64,000 nucleotides of DNA from Coriolopsis trogii (lineage: Eukaryota; Basidiomycota; Agaricomycetes; Polyporales; Polyporaceae). The stretch lies in NCBI GenBank assembly GCA_020543525.1, contig JAHYIO010000008.1, positions 434,001 through 498,000 on the forward strand, read 5' to 3'. A program made the position numbers and the translations under genes. Below are positions 58,633-64,000 of the stretch, piece by piece. The number at the start of each line of letters is the position of its first letter. Within the stretch, counting starts at the first letter, position 1. The notes beneath the pieces were generated by a model. That model saw nothing but the letters and a program-made list of their open reading frames with translations. It did not search any database and had not been told where the DNA came from.

Positions 58633-58938
58633 CCGCGTTAGAATTTGTTACTTATAAGAGATGTATTGCGACTGATGACTTCTCCTCATACTCATGTATC
58701 CGACTGTACTGTATCTACTAATTGTTTCTTCTCACTCTACAATCTATCCCTGTGGCATGATTTGAACGCACTGCGTCAGTACTGTGTGTCGTGGCGTCGT
58801 TCAGTTAAAGAGATTAGATAAGATTGAGATTTAGCAGGCGCGCCTCGCCAGAGTCTCTTGACTGTGCCATAGTCGTGAACATCATCCTCCTTGAACTTGT
58901 CTGAGTCCGCGTCCTGTACACGTCCTTCGTGTTCCACT
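58633..58938. other. intergenic
   Basis: About 0.3 kb between two genes on the plus strand. No structure noticed. Confidence 0.5.
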
Positions 58939-59421
58939 ATGGCCATCCGGTCCCGTCTCTCAGTAAGCGACATCCTCCACCGCGGTCTCGTCTGGTCTCT
59001 CCTCGGCGTCAGCGTCTGGGGCATCGTCATGATTGGGGTCGTACACCGAAATACATTGGCTGCCGGAAGAGGTGCGTCCTTGCCGTGGTGATATTTGTGT
59101 GCGTGCTGTCTGATACTCATTGACGGCGTGTGTTAGAGGTAAGACAAATACATGAAGATGACTTTGATTGAGCAGTGGGGTTGAACTCGGGTCGTGTTCT
59201 AGGCACTGGCTAGGCAGGAAGCGTTGGCGCAAAGTGCTCCGCAGGTGAACGAGGTATGTGTGCTCCTTACCGTGTTATGGAATCTATCCTGACACGGCGA
59301 GCTGACATGTTTTCCTTCTGTGTCTGCCGTGGTCGCGTAGGAGGAGAAGGCAGAGGTTGCGCTCGCAGAAGCCGCACAGGCTGCTCTCAAGGCGCGTTCA
59401 AGTCCAGGCAAATCATCATGA
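58939..59421 (+). CDS. COX14-like small mitochondrial protein
   Basis: Small single-helix protein, 88 residues in the preferred model. ATG at 58939 gives MAIRSRLSVSDILHRGLVWS followed by a helix, LLGVSVWGIVMIGVVHRN, the arrangement of Cox14, a cytochrome c oxidase assembly factor of the mitochondrial inner membrane that regulates COX1 translation. The C-terminal part, EKAEVALAEAAQAALKARSS, is an Ala-rich helix. Exons 58939-59071, 59203-59253 and 59341-59421 are well defined, but joining the first two directly causes a stop; the frame is kept only by a 2-nt exon (AG) at 59137-59138 or an alternative donor at CTTGCC|GTGGTG. The Cox14 assignment rests on length, helix position and the HR-G...HRN spacing; other short mitochondrial proteins are possible. 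Confidence 0.5.
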
Positions 59422-60171
59422 CCGCACAGGCATGCATGGCCCTAGACGTTTTGGGATAATGCATTTAGCCACGAAGGTGCGTTTTCTCGCGATCCAAAAA
59501 GTTCGACACGCCTAGTCAACGCATGACACAGCGACACCCCATATCATATATGGCTCCTCTGCATCTTCCGATGCTCTGCATTGATTCGCGTCTATTGATA
59601 CGAGGACGAAGGTGCAATGCAATCTCCCATTCACACTTTTACGTGATATTCGGACATACCAAGACGACTTCGAGTCATGTATCTTACAGCTTCCCCGAAT
59701 TCTACTCGGCTGCAGCTGCAGCTTTCACCCGTCGACATGTCGGCCACTCAACGTCGTCTCACGCTTCATGTCGTGTTACCGAACGAGAAGTCGTGGCGTA
59801 CCTGCATATTCTTCCAGTGGTTCCACGAGTATAGCACGGTGCGTCTCTTGTCAAGGCTGTCCCGTTACACGCCCAGATATCCGGGCGAACAAGCCCCTCT
59901 ATAAGCGTCACGGAGCTGCTACCATGGTTCGACTAAGAGCGGAAACAGCAAAGATGGTATGGAAGACATGTACCATCCAACGTACGGCACTGCACAATGT
60001 CGCCCAGCTGTATGCGTAGTCCTAGGTGTGGTGGAGGTCGGCGGCGTGTCCTTGTCACATGCGCATGACGTCCGAGGTATATATACAAGGGGGCCTCAGA
60101 CGTTCCCAACGTACAGCTGCTTTTTGACACGCCCTGAACGTTTGATCTTAACCCTGATACACTACCCCGCC
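59422..60171. other. intergenic, holding the DUF6533 copy 2 promoter
   Basis: About 0.75 kb. Open frames at 59523-59834 and 59612-60019 overlap each other out of phase and show no motif. A TATA box is listed separately. Confidence 0.5.
60078..60085 (+). promoter_or_regulatory. TATA box of DUF6533 copy 2
   Basis: TATATATA, with its last base 87 nt before the ATG at 60172, in the right place and strand for a core promoter. Confidence 0.55.
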
Positions 60172-61784
60172 ATGGCCTCCGCCAGCGAAGTCAGCCAGCT
60201 GGCCGAGATTGTGAAGGACAAGTGAGTGCTATTGCGCCAACCTGCCTGTCAGCCGACTACCTCTAACACGCTTTTATTCCTCCGACCTGAGCACTGTCAT
60301 GACGCCTCAGCCCTGCTCGTCTACGACACGTTTTTGACCTTTGACAGGGAGGTGGACGTGATGTGGACGTGCAAGTTCAGCCTTGTGACCGTCGTGTACG
60401 TCTTGAACCGATACATGGAACTGGCACAGCACCTCGCTACTCTGGTGATCTTCTTCCCTGTGAGCGACGACGTGAGGAATTTGCTCTCTCTATGCCTCCT
60501 CTATCAGGCTGATCAAGATGATGCTGACGCTCCCTGTCCGTAGATGTATGTATCCTTCCCTCGCAATGCACATACTATCCGCCGCGAGCTGAGCTTCAAA
60601 TAGATGCGAGCGCCTGGGGTTGTTCCAAGCAATCAGTACATGGCTACCCTACGTCTCGTGGGCAGGTCCGTGTTGAGTCTTTGTCCGTCGCAGATGACCA
60701 TGCTGATGTATAGACACTCTCGGATCTCGCAGTATTCTCCTCATGGCGTGTCTACGCCCTCTCGAACCGCAAACTGCTCCAGGCCGGCGTCGTGCTTGTC
60801 CTTGCAGGCTTCTACATATGCCCAAGTGTGGTGAGTCCCTGAAGGCACCCTCCACTCACCGAGTTTGGTTTGCGTATTCTGATTTGGATATGGTTACAGT
60901 ACGTCACTGTCCTGTTCGGGTGGGTGAACGCACCGCGTCCGTATGGTTGTTATGAATATGGGCCTACTGACGACACGGTGCAAATTAGGTTCGTGGCCCC
61001 GTAGCTATGTCTGATCGTCGATGAATTCTCACTCATTGATTGCAGTAGGTCCTTATCCCCTATCGGGTGATTTCTGGATCTGAATTCGACATGGGACCAG
61101 TGATGTATGCGTCCCGGGGAAGCAACATCCTTGGAGAAGTGATCGTCCTGTTTTGGACCCTCAAGGTAACCTACCCGTACAGAGCTTGGCGTTCATGGTC
61201 CGTAGCACGTCTGTGAGCCACGTAGTTCTGCACCATGGTAGGCGCATACTCGACCGCACTTTAGGATTGTTCGTCTGCTTAACAGCAATCGAATCATCTT
61301 CCGTAGGCATCCTATGTTTCATGTGAGTACAGCGCTACGTTTGCCAATGCGTAGTACGATGTACAACGGTCATGTGTGCTTATCATGGCTTCTCAGAATT
61401 CCTCTGGTCCTCAACGTGGTGACGTTGGTATTGTACGAAAGTGTAAACGTTGTGCACAAAGCTGGTTGGTATTTGGTCGTCGATGACTGACGTGGACACC
61501 TCGTTCAGGGTTACGGGCTCGAAAAGCAGAGCATAGAGGCAATCCAGGACCCGTTCGTGATCTTGCTATTTCATGCGACTCCCAAGCTTGTGGCAAGGCT
61601 GACGATCCACCTGCCCCTCTGATGCAACAGGATCACTTCCATACTCGTATCGCGCTTCTTACTCAACCTCGGCACGCTCGCCCAAGTGCAGGACCGCGCA
61701 GTCGATAAGGGTGCATTGACGACGCTCTGTTTTGCTGATATCTCTGAAGATCGCAGTGTCGCAGATGTCGAGCAAGGGCGATAG
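60172..61784 (+). CDS. DUF6533 seven-helix membrane protein, copy 2
   Basis: Intact-looking paralogue of the gene at 25379-26988, on the opposite strand. ATG 60172 gives MASASEVSQLAEIVKDK, a first intron follows, then the DUF6533 domain: ALLVYDTFLTFDREVDVMWT, VVYVLNRYMELAQHL and LATLVIFFPVSDD. Later exons read CERLGLFQAISTWLPYVSWA joined to VFSSWRVYALSNRK, QAGVVLVLAGFYICPSVV, ASRGSNILGEVIVLFWTLKV and the end ITSILVSRFLLNLGTLAQVQ with an acidic tail to TAG at 61782-61784. The intron after SWA (donor GTCCGT, acceptor GCAG before TATTC) matches the one in copy 1. Seven hydrophobic segments are expected. Function unknown; a receptor or sensor role is inferred from topology. It ends 151 bp from the convergent acylphosphatase gene. 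Confidence 0.75.
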
Positions 61785-61935
61785 ACTCGATGATCGGTCG
61801 CATGGTTCGCAGGTCGTTCGTGCTCTGTATCTCCATCGTCATGCTTGGTCTGCTTGGTCTCATGATTGTACATTGGGCATAAGTCTACTAGTATGCGCGC
61901 GTCCTCTTTCCACGGTGTACACACCACGTAAAGCC

Positions 61936-62350
61936 TCATGAAAGGCGCTGGTTGCGCACCTTTTCAAAGTCCTGGAACTGTAGTCTTTCCAGCGGGGCCT
62001 CATTTGAGAACTCGACGCCGGTCACATTCGCATGTTCTGGGCCCTTTCTCAGGGCTTCCTTGCTTTAATCCGATCGATCTCTCAGCTTCGCAAGAACGTA
62101 GGTCGATACCTAGGGTACGCACAACTTCTCTAGTGCTTCGGGTTTGCCCTGTGCTGTACCAATCACATCTCCACTCTTCGTGGCCGGGTTGGTATCCTCG
62201 AATGAGCTTGATGGATGTCCAGAGGCTTACCTGATCGTTCTTGACCCAGCCCACGATCCCGAGTTCCTGGGCTGTATTCTTTGCGAAGACGCGGAAGAAC
62301 ACGCCCTGCACCTTTCCCTTTACGCGAAAGTCGATGGTACGTAGCGACAT
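61936..62350 (-). CDS. acylphosphatase
   Basis: Small cytosolic enzyme that hydrolyses carboxyl-phosphate bonds such as acetyl phosphate. Exons 62231-62350, 62123-62175 and 61936-62062 are in phase and give 99 residues, the usual family length. The catalytic loop KGKVQGVFFRVFAKNTAQEL contains the phosphate-binding arginine of G-V-x-FR; GIVGWVKNDQ-SGDVIGTAQG spans the first splice and includes the catalytic Asn of WVKN. The end, FKEALRKGPEHANVTGVEFS, matches the family's last helix and strand. The internal introns use ordinary GT...AG ends. Assignment is firm. Confidence 0.9.
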
Positions 62351-62640
62351 GTTGATGGAGGATAGGGATTTGAGAGGTAGACAGCCTTGAACGCGTTGGA
62401 ACTCGAGACTTCAGCCCACTCAGTCTGCCTTTTGGTGACGTCATCAGTCTCTTGGCGTACAGATTGCCCGATGTTGGTGCAATCCACCGTTCTGTTTTCC
62501 CAACGTTCGTGTGCTGGTGTTGCTCGCCAGATGGTGGAAGGTCCGAAAGAATACATGCATAATTTATCGATTCATCCCGGAACTACAACGACGCCAATGT
62601 GGGGTCGCCTCCCACCTATACATCTAGAGAAATCGGTGGT
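62351..62640. other. intergenic between acylphosphatase and the first GFA gene
   Basis: About 0.29 kb. The acylphosphatase promoter and the GFA 3' end meet here. No further structure seen. Confidence 0.5.
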
Positions 62641-63236
62641 TCATTCATCTGGTACCACATAGCCCTCGGTGCCCTCATCGCTGCGCTCCACCTTGACTTT
62701 ATCCCACTCAACGCCATCCAGAGTTCTGACGCAAATGGGCTGAATTCTGCGAATCCTTTCCACCATCTTCTGCTTCGCCTCTGGCCACGAGTCGACCAAC
62801 GCCTGAGGAGGTCCGATCGCAACGCCGTAGCAACCGACGCCGCATGTCTTGCAAAACGGAAAACCATTGAACTTCCGCCCGTACACGTACGGTGTGGTTT
62901 GCTCCTTTCCTAGGATGTTCACTTGGTCTTTGTCGGGATAAATGCCAATGAAGCCTCTCTAGTGTCACGATTCAGGGGAGATAATTATGAGAAGGATCAC
63001 TGGAAGTTGACATCGACTACGTCACTTACTCTTACGCAAATGCTGCAGTTGTCCTCCTTCACCTCAATGTCAGGCAGAGGATGCGTTCTGACAGCCACGG
63101 TTACGGCACCGCACTGACATGAGCCTGTATACATCTTGATGTTGTCTCCCTCCAACCGCATAGGAGGGGGCGTGTCGAGAAGAGACGGTGGGAGCTGGAC
63201 CGGCGATTCAAGGACACTGGCTGCAGTGCTAGCCAA
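62641..63236 (-). CDS. GFA/CENP-V-type zinc protein 1
   Basis: 172 residues from exons 63036-63236 and 62641-62958, joined between a Cys and an Arg codon (NCSIC then RGFIGIYPDKDQ). The GFA (glutathione-dependent formaldehyde-activating enzyme) fold binds two zincs through cysteines: TGSCQCGAVTVAV (CxC), DNCSIC (CxxC) and FPFCKTCGVGCYGV (CxxC...C) are all present. Members are thought to be S-hydroxymethyl-glutathione synthases or related carbon-sulfur lyases, but most have unknown substrates. The N-terminal 30 residues before the first CxC are a longer extension than in the neighbour. An almost identical layout next door at 63289 makes this a tandem pair. Probably cytosolic. Confidence 0.85.
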
Positions 63237-63288
63237 TGTTGAGCCTCAACGTTAGCAGACAATACTCATATGTTATCTGTTAGATTGC

Positions 63289-63796
63289 TCACTCGGCAGT
63301 AGTCGTCTCCAGTTTGAATGGATTTAGGCCGAGAATGGCTCGAACCTTCCCAGTCGTTCAGCCCCGTCATTTCCTCTTCGATCCAGTGATATGAAATGTC
63401 CGTACATTTATGCCGGGTCGGCCCTCGAGTGGTCCAGCTTTATGAGTTCCGAAGAGACCAGTGCCACAGTAATTGCAGAACTGCAAGCCGCATCTTCAGC
63501 TCAGTGCTCGGTTTAGACCTCTCCGAGAGTCAAAGACGAACCTCATGCTTCAAAACTTCAGACTCGAAAGTAGTCAGGGTATCAACATTGCCCTTGGTGT
63601 AGTTGGTGGAATCAGCCTCGGGAAATAGCCAGAGGTAGCCCTGCTTGTGACAGAGCCTGCAGGTACAAGTCGTCGCACGAGTGAGATCCGCCGGCAGCTT
63701 GATCTCGAACCGATTCTTGCCGCAGTGACAGTTGCCCTTGTAGAGGATTGAATCGCCACTCGGACCCAGGCCCGTCTCCTTTCTGTCGGGGGACAT
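63289..63796 (-). CDS. GFA/CENP-V-type zinc protein 2
   Basis: Three exons in phase: 63542-63796, 63406-63480 and 63289-63345, total 128 residues, the usual short GFA length. Motifs: KGNCHCGKNRFEI (CxC), TTCTCRLCHKQGYLW (CxxC), FCNYCGTGLFGT after the first intron, and INVRAILGLNPFKLETTTAE after the second. Reading through the second intron would give an alternative end (INVRTFHITG), but the spliced form matches the family. Start at 63796; the frame above it is open only in other frames. It lies 52 bp upstream of GFA 1 in the same orientation, so both may be duplicated and share substrates. Zinc ligands are intact. Confidence 0.85.
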
Positions 63797-64000
63797 GGTT
63801 GGTGTTTATGTCGTTGTCGCGCGCGTTGCATATCGATATCTCTGACTCTGACTCGGGCGACATCGTGACATCAAAGTGTTATGACGATGCGATGTGCCAC
63901 CTCGACCAATTGCCTTATACGCGCAACTGCGCCGGTGTACGCCAGCCACTTTGTACACACGGCCAAACAGCCGCGCAGGCCCGTTATCAGCCCGAGAGGT
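63797..64000. other. upstream region of GFA protein 2
   Basis: 204 bp before the window edge. Contains the putative promoter of the gene at 63289-63796. No TATA box seen; no other gene called. Confidence 0.4.

Noticed and set aside
1..64000. tRNA, rRNA, CRISPR or intact transposon genes
   Set aside because: Scanned for T-loop motifs, arrays and transposase-like text by eye; nothing convincing. A tRNAscan or repeat-masker run is the decisive check.

Overview
The window looks like nuclear DNA of a mushroom-forming basidiomycete (Agaricomycetes, probably a polypore-like wood-decay fungus). The reasons are compact genes cut by many short introns (roughly 45-130 nt, GT...AG with recognisable CTGAC/CTAAC-type branch sites), gene families typical of that class (DUF6533 and DUF6534 seven-helix proteins, expanded F-box/LRR proteins, divergent MATA_HMG-type boxes), and orthologues of core eukaryotic genes. 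The placement below class level is inference. No rRNA, tRNA, CRISPR or intact transposon was recognised by eye.

Layout. 1-5.6 kb: the 3' end of GCN1 (+) converges on a 14-helix DHA2-type MFS transporter (-). 6.4-11.8 kb: two divergent tandem copies of an HMG-box gene (-), each with about 1.1 kb of recognisably related upstream DNA; a 51-bp near-perfect hairpin lies between the copies. 13.1-16.7 kb: CHL1 iron-sulfur DNA helicase (+). 17.2-30.2 kb: an accessory region with three F-box/LRR genes, one DUF6534 gene and one DUF6533 gene, separated by long gene-free spacers. 31.3-45.9 kb: a hypothetical gene, ER glucosidase II alpha (-), two tandem cyclase/kynurenine-formamidase-like genes (+), an Sld7-like gene (+), a decayed F-box/LRR copy, and two Ser/Pro-rich or acidic hypothetical genes (-). 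47.1-58.6 kb: an LYR-motif protein, a Ser-rich hypothetical protein, a SulP-STAS anion transporter (-), a macro-domain protein and a membrane protein. 58.9-63.8 kb: a COX14-like small protein, a second DUF6533 gene in the opposite orientation to the first, acylphosphatase (-), and two tandem GFA/CENP-V-type zinc proteins (-).

The housekeeping genes act in unrelated processes (translation stress signalling, sister-chromatid cohesion, ER glycoprotein quality control, mitochondrial assembly) and do not form a pathway. The accessory part is dominated by recent or ancient local duplication: HMG x2, F-box/LRR x3 plus one pseudogene, DUF6533 x2 plus the related DUF6534, cyclase x2, GFA x2. The three seven-helix genes each have a TATA element about 90-120 nt before the start codon, unlike most other genes here, which suggests regulated expression. 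No gene cluster for a secondary metabolite and no clear new multi-gene system is visible. The most distinctive loci are the duplicated HMG unit with its hairpin and the F-box/seven-helix accessory block. Exon coordinates stated below were derived by checking splice dinucleotides and reading phase by hand; transcripts would be needed to confirm them.
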